DNA from: Bacillus marinisedimentorum
GTDB lineage: Bacteria; Bacillota; Bacilli; Bacillales; Bacillaceae_O
Assembly (NCBI RefSeq): GCF_001644195.2
Contig: NZ_LWBL02000068.1
Location: forward strand, 1-54,326
DNA length: 54,326 nucleotides
Direction: 5' to 3'
In this document: positions 17,686 through 26,713 of the stretch, one piece after another
Position numbering within the stretch: position 1 is the stretch's first letter
How the letters are laid out: the number at the start of each line of letters is the position of its first letter
The notes under the pieces: generated by a model
What the model was told of the DNA's origin: nothing
The model's database searches: none
The model's input: only the letters and a program-made list of their open reading frames with translations
Program-made: the position numbers and the translations under genes

Positions 17686-18606
17686 ATGTTTAAAAAAACC
17701 ATCATCACCACTTCTATGGCAGCATCTTTATTTTTTGCACCAACAATCGGCGAAGCAGCTCTGGGAGATCAAACATTATATCAGGGTATGAAAAACAACG
17801 ATGTTATCGAACTGCAAAATCAATTAGACGAAAAAGGATTTTTTGACCACCATACATCAACCGGTTATTTTGGAAGCATCACAAAATCAGGTGTTATAGC
17901 CTTTCAAAAACACGCAGGAATCACAGTTGACGGTATTGCAGGACCTCAAACAGTCGCAGCACTTATGGCGGCAACCGGCGAAACATTAAGATACGGCTCA
18001 AGGGGACAGGCTGTTGAAAGCCTTCAGCAAACCCTCAGCCGCAAAGGCTATTACAATTCTTCTGTAGATGGTATCTTCGGTTCCATCACAAAGTCGGCCG
18101 TTATCAGCTTTCAGAGAAGTCACGGACTTGTGACGGACGGAATTGTCGGTCCTAACACTTATGCAGCTCTTTCCGGTATGCAAACCGTTGTAAAAGGCGC
18201 TTCAACAACAACTGAAAACTTCATCATGCCAACACAGGGAGTCCTCACTTCAGATGTCGGCAGCAGATGGAACAGCTATCATGCCGGAATCGACATTTCC
18301 CAGCATGGAACCGTTAAAGTGATAGCAGCAGCAAGCGGTGTTGTCGAGCGTTCTTATTACTCTTCTTCATATGGAAATGTCATCTTCATTTCACATACAA
18401 TCAACGGGCAAAAATATACAACCGTTTATGCCCATCTTCGGGACAGGCTTGTTTCTGAAGGACAGCGTGTTACACAGGGCCAATCGATCGGACATCAGGG
18501 CAACACAGGGAACTCCAACGGACAGCACCTTCATTTTGAACTTCACAAAGGTGATTGGAATCAAAATAAAACAAATGCTGTTAATCCGCTGGATTATCTG
18601 AACTAA
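17686..18606 (+). CDS. Secreted M23 peptidoglycan endopeptidase with two PG-binding domains
   Basis: 306 aa. A signal peptide (MFKKTIITTSMAASLFFAPT, cleavage near GEA-AL) precedes two PG_binding_1 repeats (about 30-100 and 104-170, each with a GYxxS/T...DGIxGPxT pattern). A LytM/M23 domain follows, with zinc ligands in HAGIDIS and HLHFELH and a YAHL-type loop. It should cleave peptide cross-bridges in the wall, for growth, separation or germination. The start at 17686 follows GGGGG by eight bases; the open frame extends 23 codons upstream without a site. It ends in a strong bidirectional terminator. Confidence 0.9.
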   Translation: MFKKTIITTSMAASLFFAPTIGEAALGDQTLYQGMKNNDVIELQNQLDEKGFFDHHTSTGYFGSITKSGVIAFQKHAGITVDGIAGPQTVAALMAATGETLRYGSRGQAVESLQQTLSRKGYYNSSVDGIFGSITKSAVISFQRSHGLVTDGIVGPNTYAALSGMQTVVKGASTTTENFIMPTQGVLTSDVGSRWNSYHAGIDISQHGTVKVIAAASGVVERSYYSSSYGNVIFISHTINGQKYTTVYAHLRDRLVSEGQRVTQGQSIGHQGNTGNSNGQHLHFELHKGDWNQNKTNAVNPLDYLN

Positions 18607-18632
18607 TTCCAAAATTGAACAGAAGATATATA

Positions 18633-18661
18633 AAAAAGCTCAGAGTCCTCTGAGCTTTTTT
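18633..18661. terminator. Bidirectional terminator between convergent genes
   Basis: GCTCAGAG/CTCTGAGC stem with a 2-nt loop, flanked by A6 and T6. It serves both the endopeptidase and the ASCH gene. Confidence 0.9.
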
Positions 18662-18680
18662 CATATCTACGGAACGATCG

Positions 18681-19193
18681 TCACTTCAAAGCCTTTTCAA
18701 GATCCACCCATATGACTGCCCCCATTGGATGTTTATATGGTACAGGAGTTTCGAACATGAACGGGTTGTCCAGCACCCAGGCGAATGTTCTTTTGTACGG
18801 GAGCTGAAGGCAGTCTTTCCTGTCAATGCAATGAAACACAGTGCCCTGCTTGTAATCTGTTAAGCTCAGTTCCTCGCATCTGACAATATCCACTGTCCCG
18901 AACACGAGCCCCGATCCGCTTTTAATCAAGCCGATCTTGCCTCTTTGATGAGTGTTTGACCCCCGAATCTCCCACGTCTTTTTCCCTTCTAGAATCAAAT
19001 CGATCCAGGGGGCCTTCACCATTAAGCCTTTCATGTCTATATGCTCCTTTTTATAATGTAAAGCTCCGATGAGGAAAGCTGAATGAACAGCCAGGAAGAT
19101 TGGCAGAAAGCCGTTTCCAAGGCTGGACCTGCCAATGCAGATAAATAAAAAAGTGATAATCAGGTAAATTCCTGTATAAACAAGCAGCTTCAT
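18681..19193 (-). CDS. ASCH-domain protein with membrane N-terminus and an internal start
   Basis: 170 aa. Residues 1-53 hold two hydrophobic helices (VYTGIYLIITFLFICIG and FLPIFLAVHSAFLIGAL). Residues 54-170 form an ASCH domain (VKAPWIDLILEGKKTWEIRG, then KIGLIKSGSG), a PUA-like fold thought to bind RNA or nucleotides. Met54 (19034) is preceded by its own AAGGAG at 9-nt spacing, while the first ATG (19193) also has a site (AGGGGGAG). Both starts lie in one uninterrupted frame, so a membrane-anchored and a soluble form could be made. ASCH proteins that I recall are mostly soluble and about 110-150 aa. Confidence 0.75.
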   Translation of the reverse strand: MKLLVYTGIYLIITFLFICIGRSSLGNGFLPIFLAVHSAFLIGALHYKKEHIDMKGLMVKAPWIDLILEGKKTWEIRGSNTHQRGKIGLIKSGSGLVFGTVDIVRCEELSLTDYKQGTVFHCIDRKDCLQLPYKRTFAWVLDNPFMFETPVPYKHPMGAVIWVDLEKALK

Positions 19194-19241
19194 ACCTCTC
19201 CCCCTACCGAAACGTCAGTTTTTTGACAGACGGCGCATTGC

Positions 19242-19445
19242 TCAATAAAAGCCGACAGCATTTAAGATGATCACACCAATGACGGTAGTCAGGGAACCCG
19301 CGAGCAAAGCAATCCATACCGGTTTCTTTGCTTTCGTTCCAAACCATATGCTGAATGCAGCTATTAATGTGAACAGCAGGCCAAATACTAATGCAGCAAA
19401 CGGACTTGTCGGCGCTATCCAGTCATACCAATGAATTTCCGGCAT
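19242..19445 (-). CDS. Small hypothetical membrane protein
   Basis: 67 aa with two hydrophobic helices (FAALVFGLLFTLIAAFSIW and WIALLAGSLTTVIGVIIL) separated by GTKAKKP. AAAGGGG precedes the ATG. It is 48 bp upstream of the ASCH gene on the same strand and may share its transcript. No family recognised. Confidence 0.65.
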   Translation of the reverse strand: MPEIHWYDWIAPTSPFAALVFGLLFTLIAAFSIWFGTKAKKPVWIALLAGSLTTVIGVIILNAVGFY

Positions 19446-19621
19446 ATCTTCACCCCTTTTTTAACTATATTATCACTTTTTTCCAAATGAAGGGCTGGTT
19501 TTCTGCGACTTTTTGACCATGCCGGCTTTTTACGGTCTATCTTTGTTTTCACCAACGTGAATTTTTAGTGTAAGATTAGTTTCGGTAATGTAACGACTTA
19601 AACGAAAAAGCAGGTGAAGAT

Positions 19622-20815
19622 TTGGCACAAAATGTAAAAAGAGGAGTCCATCCTCTATTGGAAATTCTCATTGTATCCACACGCCTCGGATTGTCTTCTT
19701 TCGGCGGGCCGATTGCCCACCTTGGCTACTTTCATGAGGAATATATAAGAAGAAGGAAATGGATGGATGAAAAAGCATATGCAGATCTGGTGGCGCTTTG
19801 CCAGTTCCTTCCCGGCCCGGCGAGCAGCCAGGTCGGCATCGGCATTGGCATCATGCGGGCAGGAGCACTCGGGGGACTCGTGTCGTTTATCGGCTTCACG
19901 CTTCCTTCTGTCATCGCTCTTATCCTGTTTGCGTTGCTTCTGCAGACGGTGGATGTCGGCGATGCCGGCTGGATCCATGGCTTGAAAATTGTTGCTGTCG
20001 CCGTAGTGGCTCATGCGATCATTGGTATGGGGACGAAGCTTGCGCCTGATTTGAAACGGAAAGCCATCGCGCTGCTTGCATTGATTGCCACGGCGCTATG
20101 GCAAACGGCTTTCGCCCAGATTGCAATTATCCTGGCCGCGGCGGCCATTGGCTTTATCTTATTCAGGCAGCATGCGGAACAGGATGACGCAGAAATAAAG
20201 ATTCCGATCACCCGAAAATTTGCCGTGATTTCGTTAACGCTCTTTTTTGGGTTACTGTTATTGCTTCCTGTTGTAAGGCAGGCAACCACCCTTGAGTGGG
20301 TCGCAATGTTCGATAGTTTCTATCGGTCCGGTTCGCTCGTCTTCGGCGGCGGACACGTCGTACTTCCGCTTCTTGAGCGTGAGTTTGTGCCGACCGGCTG
20401 GCTGAGTGAAGAAGCATTTCTGGCCGGTTATGGTGCAGCGCAGGCTGTTCCGGGCCCATTGTTCACATTCGCTGCCTATCTTGGTGCGGTCATGGGCGGC
20501 TGGCAGGGCGGCTTGATTGCGACAGCGGCCATCTTTCTGCCGGCGTTTCTGCTCATTTTCGGCACGCTGCCTTTTTGGGATTCGTTAAGGCGTAATCCAA
20601 AACTGAAAGGCGCCATCATGGGAATCAATGCAGCTGTCGTCGGCATCCTGATCGCCGCCTTTTACACCCCGATTTGGACAAGCTCGATCTTTTCGCCGCT
20701 TGATTTCGCCTTTGCGGCCGTACTGTTCAGCATGCTGGTATACTGGAAGCTGCCGCCGTGGGTGGTTGTCGTGACAGGGGCAGCCGGCGGTGCAGTGATG
20801 GCGTTGTTTGTGTAA
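19622..20815 (+). CDS. chrA: Chromate transporter ChrA (two-domain)
   Basis: 397-aa CHR-family transporter with duplicated halves. The first has LSSFGGPIAHLGYFHEEYI and CQFLPGPASSQ; the second has SLVFGGGHVVLPLLE and AAQAVPGPLFTFAAYLG. About ten hydrophobic helices are visible. The family exports chromate, probably by exchange. TTG is the start, preceded by AGGTGA. It stands divergent from the small membrane protein and convergent with the arsenic operon, so oxyanion resistance genes cluster here. Confidence 0.9.
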   Translation: MAQNVKRGVHPLLEILIVSTRLGLSSFGGPIAHLGYFHEEYIRRRKWMDEKAYADLVALCQFLPGPASSQVGIGIGIMRAGALGGLVSFIGFTLPSVIALILFALLLQTVDVGDAGWIHGLKIVAVAVVAHAIIGMGTKLAPDLKRKAIALLALIATALWQTAFAQIAIILAAAAIGFILFRQHAEQDDAEIKIPITRKFAVISLTLFFGLLLLLPVVRQATTLEWVAMFDSFYRSGSLVFGGGHVVLPLLEREFVPTGWLSEEAFLAGYGAAQAVPGPLFTFAAYLGAVMGGWQGGLIATAAIFLPAFLLIFGTLPFWDSLRRNPKLKGAIMGINAAVVGILIAAFYTPIWTSSIFSPLDFAFAAVLFSMLVYWKLPPWVVVVTGAAGGAVMALFV

Positions 20816-20823
20816 AGTAAAAC

Positions 20824-20857
20824 CTGCGCCGAAACACTTCCTTGCTGACAATTTATA
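20824..20857. repeat. 34-bp interspersed repeat, copy 1
   Basis: Begins CTGCGCCGAAACAC and ends TGACAATTTATA. 32 of 34 bases match a second copy at 42799-42832. Both copies lie just beyond a leftward terminator (here 20876-20904). Confidence 0.6.
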
Positions 20858-20875
20858 TTTTCTTTTACCATAAAG

Positions 20876-20904
20876 AAAAGGAACAGCCGGATTCGGCTGT
20901 TCCT
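20876..20904 (-). terminator. Terminator of the arsenic operon
   Basis: GAACAGCCG/CGGCTGTTC stem with a 4-nt loop, then TTTTCTTT on the minus strand, 19 bp after the last gene of the operon. Confidence 0.85.
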
Positions 20905-20922
20905 CATATTTTTCCTGCTGGC

Positions 20923-21156
20923 TCACTTGCTGATGAGCTTCACAATCTCTTTTTCCTTCAGGACTTTTCCGCTCGATACAAGCTGTTCATCCACAACGAG
21001 CGCCGGTGTACTCATAACACCGTAAGACATGATTTGCTGCATGTCTTCCACTTTCACCACTTCAGCTTCCACACCTGACTGGTCGAGTGCTTCTTTCACA
21101 TTCTGTTCAAGCTGCTTGCACTTTTTGCATCCCGATCCCAATACTTTAATGACCAT
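20923..21156 (-). CDS. Small thioredoxin-fold redox protein (redox-active disulfide family)
   Basis: 77 aa, starting MVIKVLGSGCKKC with the redox pair C10/C13, and with the cis-Pro segment MSTPALVV. It belongs to the small MTH895-like thioredoxin family often found beside ArsP/DUF318 permeases. It could supply electrons to ArsC or act with the permease; this is inferred from position. It is the last gene of the operon, 29 bp after the permease, with AAGGAG before the ATG. Confidence 0.85.
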   Translation of the reverse strand: MVIKVLGSGCKKCKQLEQNVKEALDQSGVEAEVVKVEDMQQIMSYGVMSTPALVVDEQLVSSGKVLKEKEIVKLISK

Positions 21157-21185
21157 TGCCGCATTCTCCTTTTCATTTCAACTTT

Positions 21186-22133
21186 TTATAAAATAAGATT
21201 AAATCCATAACCAATCAGAATAATGCCTGCTGTCACAACACCCGCAAAAACAGCAATCAATTTTGGCTTGATCACTTTCCGGAGCAGAATCATTTCCGGA
21301 AAAGACAGGGCGGTAATTGCCAGCATGAAGGCAAGGGCAGTTCCAGCTGCAACTCCTTTGCCCATTAAAGCGTCGATGATCGGAAGCGATCCTACCGCAT
21401 TCGAATAGAGAGGCACACCGAGGAGAGTTGCCACCGGTACGGCGAGCAGATTGCCTTCGCCGGCATATTTGACGAGTAATTCCTCCGGTGCATATCCATG
21501 GATGAAAGCCCCGATCCCAATTCCAATCACTAAATATATCCAGATTTTCTGGACCGTCTCGATGACGTTATTTTTCGCAAAAGCCGCCCGGTCGCGCCAC
21601 GTTTGCTCCTCTATGACCGTTTCACCCATCTGCATATTGTAGACGTAACCTTCAACCTGGTCTTCCATCTTCAGCCGGCCAATGATCCAACCGGCAATGA
21701 TGGCAAGAATGACACCAACTGTTACATACAAAACGGCGATTTTCCACCCGAAAATGGAAAACAGCATGACAAGTGAAATCTCATTTACAATTGGAGAAGA
21801 AATCAGGAACGTGAACGTAATGCCAAGCGGGATGCCCGCTTCGACAAATCCGATGAAAAGCGGCACGGTCGAACAAGAGCAAAACGGTGACACAACTCCA
21901 AGCAGTGCCGCCATGATACTGGCCGCCCCTTTACGCTTCCCCTGCAGCCAGATTTTCACCTTTTCGGGTGGAAAATAGCTCCGGATATAAGAAATTGCGA
22001 ATATCATGACAATCAAAAGCACTAAAATTTTCGTTGTGTCGTAGATGAAAAAATGGACAGCGCCGCCTAACCGCGACGCTGTATCAAGCCCCATGACATC
22101 AGCTGTAAGCCAATCTGCCAATTGTTTGAACAT
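21186..22133 (-). CDS. ArsP/DUF318-family permease
   Basis: 315 aa with about eight to ten hydrophobic helices. The family signature GVVSPFCSCSTVPLFIGF is present near residues 79-96, and PLYSNAVGSLPII marks the second half. Some members export trivalent organoarsenicals such as methylarsenite. Its place in an arsenic operon supports a metalloid role, but the substrate is not proven. AAGGAA precedes the ATG at six-base spacing. Confidence 0.85.
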   Translation of the reverse strand: MFKQLADWLTADVMGLDTASRLGGAVHFFIYDTTKILVLLIVMIFAISYIRSYFPPEKVKIWLQGKRKGAASIMAALLGVVSPFCSCSTVPLFIGFVEAGIPLGITFTFLISSPIVNEISLVMLFSIFGWKIAVLYVTVGVILAIIAGWIIGRLKMEDQVEGYVYNMQMGETVIEEQTWRDRAAFAKNNVIETVQKIWIYLVIGIGIGAFIHGYAPEELLVKYAGEGNLLAVPVATLLGVPLYSNAVGSLPIIDALMGKGVAAGTALAFMLAITALSFPEMILLRKVIKPKLIAVFAGVVTAGIILIGYGFNLIL

Positions 22134-22175
22134 ATCAAATTCCTTCTTTCAGAAAAAAACGGAATTCAGGCGATC

Positions 22176-22595
22176 TTACTCGCCAGTCTCCTTAAATCGC
22201 TTAATCCGTTCTTCAATTTCATCACGGACGCGATGGAATACCGCCATCTTCTCTTCTTCGGTTCCTTCTGCTTTGGCAGGGTCGTCGAAGCCCCAGTGCC
22301 AGCGGGTTTTATTCGGCGGCGTGGCCGGGCAAACTTCATCGGCGTGGCCGCAAAGTGTAATGACATAATCGGCTTTTTGAAGCAATTCCTGGTCAATGAT
22401 ATCAGAGTTATGACCGGAAATATCCACTCCGGCTTCCTTCATTACCTTGACAGCGTTGGGGTTCAAGCCGTGCGCTTCAATCCCCGCGCTGTACACTTCA
22501 TATTCATCGCTTAAATGCTTTTTGCCGAATCCTTCTGCCATTTGGCTTCTGCAGGAATTTCCTGTGCACAAAAAGTAAATGATTTTTTTAGACAT
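22176..22595 (-). CDS. arsC: Arsenate reductase, thioredoxin-coupled
   Basis: 139 aa of the low-molecular-weight phosphatase-like ArsC class. The catalytic loop is CTGNSCR (C10-R16) and the redox pair is C82 and C89 (LCGHADEVC), the same numbering as B. subtilis ArsC. It reduces arsenate to arsenite for export. The start at 22595 follows AAAGGAG; the frame extends 24 codons upstream without a site. It lies between the arsB-type pump and the permease. Confidence 0.95.
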   Translation of the reverse strand: MSKKIIYFLCTGNSCRSQMAEGFGKKHLSDEYEVYSAGIEAHGLNPNAVKVMKEAGVDISGHNSDIIDQELLQKADYVITLCGHADEVCPATPPNKTRWHWGFDDPAKAEGTEEEKMAVFHRVRDEIEERIKRFKETGE

Positions 22596-22673
22596 TGTCA
22601 TTCTCCTTTTCAATCGTTTTTTAGATAGCTCCGATGACTGCGGTTTTTGATCATTCCTAACCAGCATTGAGCC

Positions 22674-23972
22674 TTATGATAAGACCGTCAGCCACAAATA
22701 CAATCCTGTCAGCGTAATGAACAGGGTCGGGATTGTGAGGATGATTCCGACTTTGAAATAATATCCCCAGGTGATTTTTACCCCTTTGGAGTTCAGGACA
22801 TGCAGCCACAGGAGGGTTGCCAGTGAGCCGATCGGCGTAATTTTCGGGCCAAGGTCCGACCCGATGACATTCGCATAAATGAGCGCTTCCCGCATCACGC
22901 CGGTTGTGTCTGTTTCCGCAATCGCCAGCGCGTCGATCATGACAGTCGGCATGTTATTCATAATTGAGGATAAAATTGCCGCAATGAAGCCCATTGCAAT
23001 CGTTGCCGTGTACAGGCCCTGCCCGGCAGCTGCCTCGATAACACCCGCAAGCATATCCGTCAGTCCGGCATTGCGCAGTCCATAAACGACAACATACATG
23101 CCGATCGAGAAAAACACAATCGCCCACGGCGCTCCTTTGATGACCTGCTCAGTGTTCACGGCATGACTTCTCCGTGCCATTCCAATGAAGAAAATCGCAA
23201 CCGCACCGGCGATGACCGATACCGGGATGCCGGCAAACTCACTCGCAAAGTAACCAACCAGCAGCACAGCAAGCACAAACCATGACAGCCGGAACATCCG
23301 GTGGTCTTTTATGGCTTCTTCCGGCACCTTCAACTGGTTGAGGTCGTAATGCTTCGGGATATGTTTGCCGAAATAAAGGTAAAGGACAAGGATACTTGCC
23401 GCGAGCGAGAAGAAGTTCGGGATAATCATCCGTGATGCATATTCCGCAAACCCGATGCCAAAATAATCGGCAGAAACGATATTGACCAGGTTGCTTACGA
23501 CGAGCGGCAGCGATGTTGTATCTGCAATGAATCCGCTCGCCATGATGAACGGCAGAATCATTTTATCCTTGAAATCAAGGGCCCTGACCATAGCAAGGAC
23601 AATCGGCGTCAAAATGAGGGCTGCACCGTCATTCGCAAAAAAGGCAGCGACAATCGCACCGAGTATGGTCACAAGCACAAACATCTTTACGCCGTTGCCG
23701 TTGGCCATCCGCGCCATATGCAAGGCGGACCATTCAAAAAATCCGATTTCATCCAGGATAAGAGATATCAAAATGATGGCGATGAAAGCAAGTGTGGCAT
23801 TCCACACAATGCCGGTCACATCAATGACATCCTGAAAAGCGACGACGCCGGCGATCAGCGCCGCAACGGCACCGCCGACAGCAGACCAGCCGATCGATAA
23901 ATTCCGCGGCTGCCAGATGACCAGGACGAGTGTTGCCAAAAAGATTACAAAAGCTAAAATCGGGGTGGACAT
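22674..23972 (-). CDS. arsB: Arsenite efflux pump ArsB
   Basis: 432 aa, about eleven to twelve hydrophobic helices, with ArsB/NhaD signatures [18 protein letters not shown] and [17 protein letters not shown] and the end motif [19 protein letters not shown]. It should export arsenite and antimonite using the proton gradient; no arsA ATPase is nearby. AGGAGG lies upstream of the ATG. Second gene of the operon, 44 bp after arsR. Confidence 0.95.
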   Translation of the reverse strand: MSTPILAFVIFLATLVLVIWQPRNLSIGWSAVGGAVAALIAGVVAFQDVIDVTGIVWNATLAFIAIILISLILDEIGFFEWSALHMARMANGNGVKMFVLVTILGAIVAAFFANDGAALILTPIVLAMVRALDFKDKMILPFIMASGFIADTTSLPLVVSNLVNIVSADYFGIGFAEYASRMIIPNFFSLAASILVLYLYFGKHIPKHYDLNQLKVPEEAIKDHRMFRLSWFVLAVLLVGYFASEFAGIPVSVIAGAVAIFFIGMARRSHAVNTEQVIKGAPWAIVFFSIGMYVVVYGLRNAGLTDMLAGVIEAAAGQGLYTATIAMGFIAAILSSIMNNMPTVMIDALAIAETDTTGVMREALIYANVIGSDLGPKITPIGSLATLLWLHVLNSKGVKITWGYYFKVGIILTIPTLFITLTGLYLWLTVLS

Positions 23973-24016
23973 CAGTCAGTATTCCTCCTTATGCTGTTTC
24001 ACAAATAGAGCGTTCA

Positions 24017-24346
24017 TTACTCACATACGAGATTTTTTCCTGCCAATTTTTCTAGCAGGTGTGTTTGTTCGGGTACCTGATCCAGAATACCGGCCAGCAG
24101 CGGATAAAGGGAATGCTCTTCATTTAAAGAGTAAAACACCCATTTCCCCCGCTTCCTTTCCTTTACAAGACCGAAATCGCGCAGCTTTCTCAGGTGCTGG
24201 CTGATGGAGGGCTGGCTCATTTCCAGCAATTCAACAAACTCACATACACAGCGTTCCTGATCACTTACCGTTTTTAATATCGTCAAGCGGGTTTTGTCTC
24301 CGAGCAGCTTTAACATTTTTGAAACGGACTCAATGCTTTTTTCCAT
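24017..24346 (-). CDS. arsR: ArsR-family arsenic-responsive repressor
   Basis: 109-aa winged-helix protein. The metal-sensing segment reads QERCVCEFVELL, with the C-V-C pair of ArsR/SmtB arsenic sensors, followed by the recognition helix SQPSISQHLRKLRDFGLV. First gene of the operon, directly after a consensus promoter that it should autorepress. A further Cys near the C-terminus (LVCE) may add a third ligand. Confidence 0.92.
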   Translation of the reverse strand: MEKSIESVSKMLKLLGDKTRLTILKTVSDQERCVCEFVELLEMSQPSISQHLRKLRDFGLVKERKRGKWVFYSLNEEHSLYPLLAGILDQVPEQTHLLEKLAGKNLVCE

Positions 24347-24377
24347 CTATCCATCACTCCTGTCATATCCACAAATC

Positions 24378-24406
24378 ATTATATAATTATTCGTTTATAT
24401 GTTCAA
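24378..24406 (-). promoter_or_regulatory. arsR operon promoter and probable ArsR operator
   Basis: TTGAAC (24401-24406), 17-bp spacer, TATAAT (24378-24383) on the minus strand. The spacer is AT-rich and partly dyad-symmetric (ATATAAACG against ATTATAT), the usual place for an ArsR operator; the operator call is inference. Confidence 0.75.
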
Positions 24407-24461
24407 TGAAAATATCCATCAATCTTGCAAGGAACTGCTGTCTCTGCAAAACGCAAAACAG

Positions 24462-24490
24462 AATCCCGGCCATTTGGCCGGGATTTCTTT
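24462..24490. terminator. Terminator after the siderophore-binding protein gene
   Basis: A 10-bp perfect stem AATCCCGGCC/GGCCGGGATT with a 4-nt loop. T-rich sequence follows on both strands, best matching the leftward lipoprotein gene. Confidence 0.75.
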
Positions 24491-24521
24491 ATAGATAAGA
24501 AGCAGATAAGGGGGGAGCTTC

Positions 24522-25511
24522 TTATTCAACAAGATATTTTTCTACATCATCTAGCATCAGGTTGGCCGCGATTACACCGCCGGCTGTATTCCAGATTGCA
24601 TCATCGACTTTGTGGACGTTACCTTCCTGGACTGCGCTCAGATTTTGCCAGAGAGGATCGTTCACCCACTCTTTTTCGTTTGCAAGTCCTTCGCCGTCAC
24701 CTGTTTCATACGTGAAGTAGAAGATGACGTCACCATCCATTGCCGGGATGCGTTCTTTTGTCGCATTCTTTTCGGCAAAATCTTCTTTATCCTGTGACTC
24801 GGGGCGGGCAAAACCGATTTCTTCAAGAATGACACCCGAGAAAGAGTCTTTGTGATAGATACGGGCATCACCAGGCATAAAACGGACGATGGAAACCTCT
24901 TTTTTCAAGTTTTCACCGGCTTCCTCACGGATATTCTCAATGCGTGCCTGATAATCATCTAATACTTGCTGGCCTTTTTCTTCTTTATTGACCGCTTTTG
25001 AATAAAGCTCGAAGTTCTCTTTCCAGTTACCGCGCAATGTTTCAGCGAATACGGTTGGAGCAATCGCCTCTAATTGCGGATAGATTTCTTCCTGTCTCAT
25101 TTTGTTGCCGATAATCAAATCCGGCTCAAGCTTCGCGATTGCTTCCAGGTTAACCTGGCTTTCAGTGCCGACGTTTTCAACATCTTTCATTTGGTCTTTA
25201 ATATGATCATACCAGGGGTCGCCTGTCCAGGATTGGACAGCGCCTGCTGGTGTGACATCCATTGAAAGCAGCGCTTCTGTTCCTTCATTTGTCAAAATAA
25301 CAACACGCTTTGGTTCAGCAGGGACTTCCGTTTCACCCATTGCGTGTTCGACAGTGACGTTTTCCGCCTGTTCAGTTTCTTCAGCGGTGCCGCCTTCCTG
25401 GCCGCCGTTTTCTTCAGATTTGCTTTCCTCCTCTGTTCCCCCGCATGCTGCAAGAACGAAAGACAGGGATAAAAATAGTGTAAAAATGGCAAATATGCTT
25501 TTTCTCTTCAT
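24522..25511 (-). CDS. Iron-siderophore ABC transporter substrate-binding lipoprotein
   Basis: 329 aa of the FecB/FhuD class. The lipobox is LAAC (signal MKRKSIFAIFTLFLSLSFVL), followed by an acidic Gly-rich linker. Binding-fold landmarks are EPKRVVILTNEGTEALL and NLEAIAKLEPDLIIGNK. It captures a ferric siderophore at the membrane surface for the permease pair encoded divergently. GGAGG precedes the ATG at 25511. A Fur box just upstream indicates iron repression. The ligand type (catecholate, hydroxamate or citrate) cannot be told from sequence. Confidence 0.9.
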   Translation of the reverse strand: MKRKSIFAIFTLFLSLSFVLAACGGTEEESKSEENGGQEGGTAEETEQAENVTVEHAMGETEVPAEPKRVVILTNEGTEALLSMDVTPAGAVQSWTGDPWYDHIKDQMKDVENVGTESQVNLEAIAKLEPDLIIGNKMRQEEIYPQLEAIAPTVFAETLRGNWKENFELYSKAVNKEEKGQQVLDDYQARIENIREEAGENLKKEVSIVRFMPGDARIYHKDSFSGVILEEIGFARPESQDKEDFAEKNATKERIPAMDGDVIFYFTYETGDGEGLANEKEWVNDPLWQNLSAVQEGNVHKVDDAIWNTAGGVIAANLMLDDVEKYLVE

Positions 25512-25535
25512 GATGAACCTCCAATAATAAGATAT

Positions 25536-25554
25536 GGTAATGATATTCATTCTC
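25536..25554. promoter_or_regulatory. Fur box upstream of the binding-protein gene
   Basis: 16 of 19 positions match GATAATGATAATCATTATC (site reads GGTAATGATATTCATTCTC), 25 bp before the lipoprotein start. Confidence 0.85.
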
Positions 25555-25613
25555 AACTGTATTCTATCTTACAAGGTGGAAAATGGCAGGTCAACCTTGT
25601 TCACAACTTTGTT

Positions 25614-25660
25614 GAAAATAATTCTCATTATCATTGACGTTGATAATGGTTTTCAATAAA
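25614..25660. promoter_or_regulatory. Fur box pair upstream of the permease genes
   Basis: 25614-25632 matches the 19-bp Fur consensus at 15 positions; 25642-25660 gives a second, weaker match starting GATAATGG. Both lie in the divergent promoter region of the uptake operon. Confidence 0.75.
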
Positions 25661-25708
25661 CTTAAGGTTATAAACTGTTTGTTTTTTACAACTCAAGGAG
25701 CCAGCATT

Positions 25709-26713
25709 ATGATACTAAAATCCAATTTGTCAAAACTTTTCGGTTTGACTGCAGGGATTATCCTTTTATTCATCAGTATTCTCATCAGCATCCTTTTTGG
25801 ATATACAAAAACCAATTGGACTGCATTAATAGACGCTTATACCGCGTTTGACGGCTCTAACGAACAGCTGATCATCAAAAACGCCCGGGTTCCGCGGGCA
25901 TTGATTGCTGCAGCGGTCGGGGCAAGCCTCGGTGTTGCCGGAACGCTGATGCAGGCACTTACACGCAACCCCCTCGCCTCCCCCGGCATTCTCGGGGTGA
26001 ACGCTGGCGCCAGCTTTTTCATTGTCGTGGCCGTTTCGTTTTTTTCCATATCATCGTTGACTTCATTTACGTGGATCGCATTTTCCGGTGCTGCCGTTGC
26101 GGCACTTACCGTCTATTTTATCGGTTCGGCCGGCAGAGGCGGGATGACACCTGTCAAGCTGACGCTTGCAGGAGCTGCGATGGCGGCCCTTTTCGCTTCT
26201 TTGACACAGGGATTGCTTGTACTGAATGAAAAAGCGCTCGAGGAAGTGTTATTCTGGCTGGCCGGATCCGTACAGGGCCGGAAGCTGTCAATCCTAACGG
26301 CTGTATTGCCGTATTTGCTCGTCGGTTGGATATCGTCCATTCTGCTCTCAAAACAGATCAACATCCTACTAATGGGTGAAGACGTAGCAAAAGGCCTCGG
26401 CCAGCGGACAGGACTTGTAAAAGCGGGCGGCGGGCTTATTGTCATCCTGCTTGCCGGGGGATCGGTCGCAATCGCCGGCCCGATCGGTTTTGTCGGCATT
26501 GTCGTCCCGCATCTGGCCAGAGCGCTTACAGGAACCGATCACCGCTGGGTCATTCCTTACAGCGGGCTGATCGGCGGAATCCTGCTGCTCCTCGCTGATG
26601 TCGGCGCCCGTTACATCATCATGCCCCAGGAAGTCCCTGTCGGTGTTATGACCGCCATTATCGGTACACCTTTCTTTGTGTACATCGCAAGGAAGGGGCT
26701 GACCGGGCGATGA
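25709..26713 (+). CDS. Iron-siderophore ABC permease subunit 1 (FecCD family)
   Basis: 334 aa with about nine to ten hydrophobic helices. Family landmarks are RVPRALIAAAVGASLGVAGT, LTRNPLASPGILGVNAGA and GPIGFVGIVVPHLARAL (the coupling loop to the ATPase). AAGGAG lies 8 nt before the ATG at 25709; the upstream 25 codons overlap the Fur boxes. Its last four bases overlap the next gene (ATGA). Confidence 0.92.
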   Translation: MILKSNLSKLFGLTAGIILLFISILISILFGYTKTNWTALIDAYTAFDGSNEQLIIKNARVPRALIAAAVGASLGVAGTLMQALTRNPLASPGILGVNAGASFFIVVAVSFFSISSLTSFTWIAFSGAAVAALTVYFIGSAGRGGMTPVKLTLAGAAMAALFASLTQGLLVLNEKALEEVLFWLAGSVQGRKLSILTAVLPYLLVGWISSILLSKQINILLMGEDVAKGLGQRTGLVKAGGGLIVILLAGGSVAIAGPIGFVGIVVPHLARALTGTDHRWVIPYSGLIGGILLLLADVGARYIIMPQEVPVGVMTAIIGTPFFVYIARKGLTGR

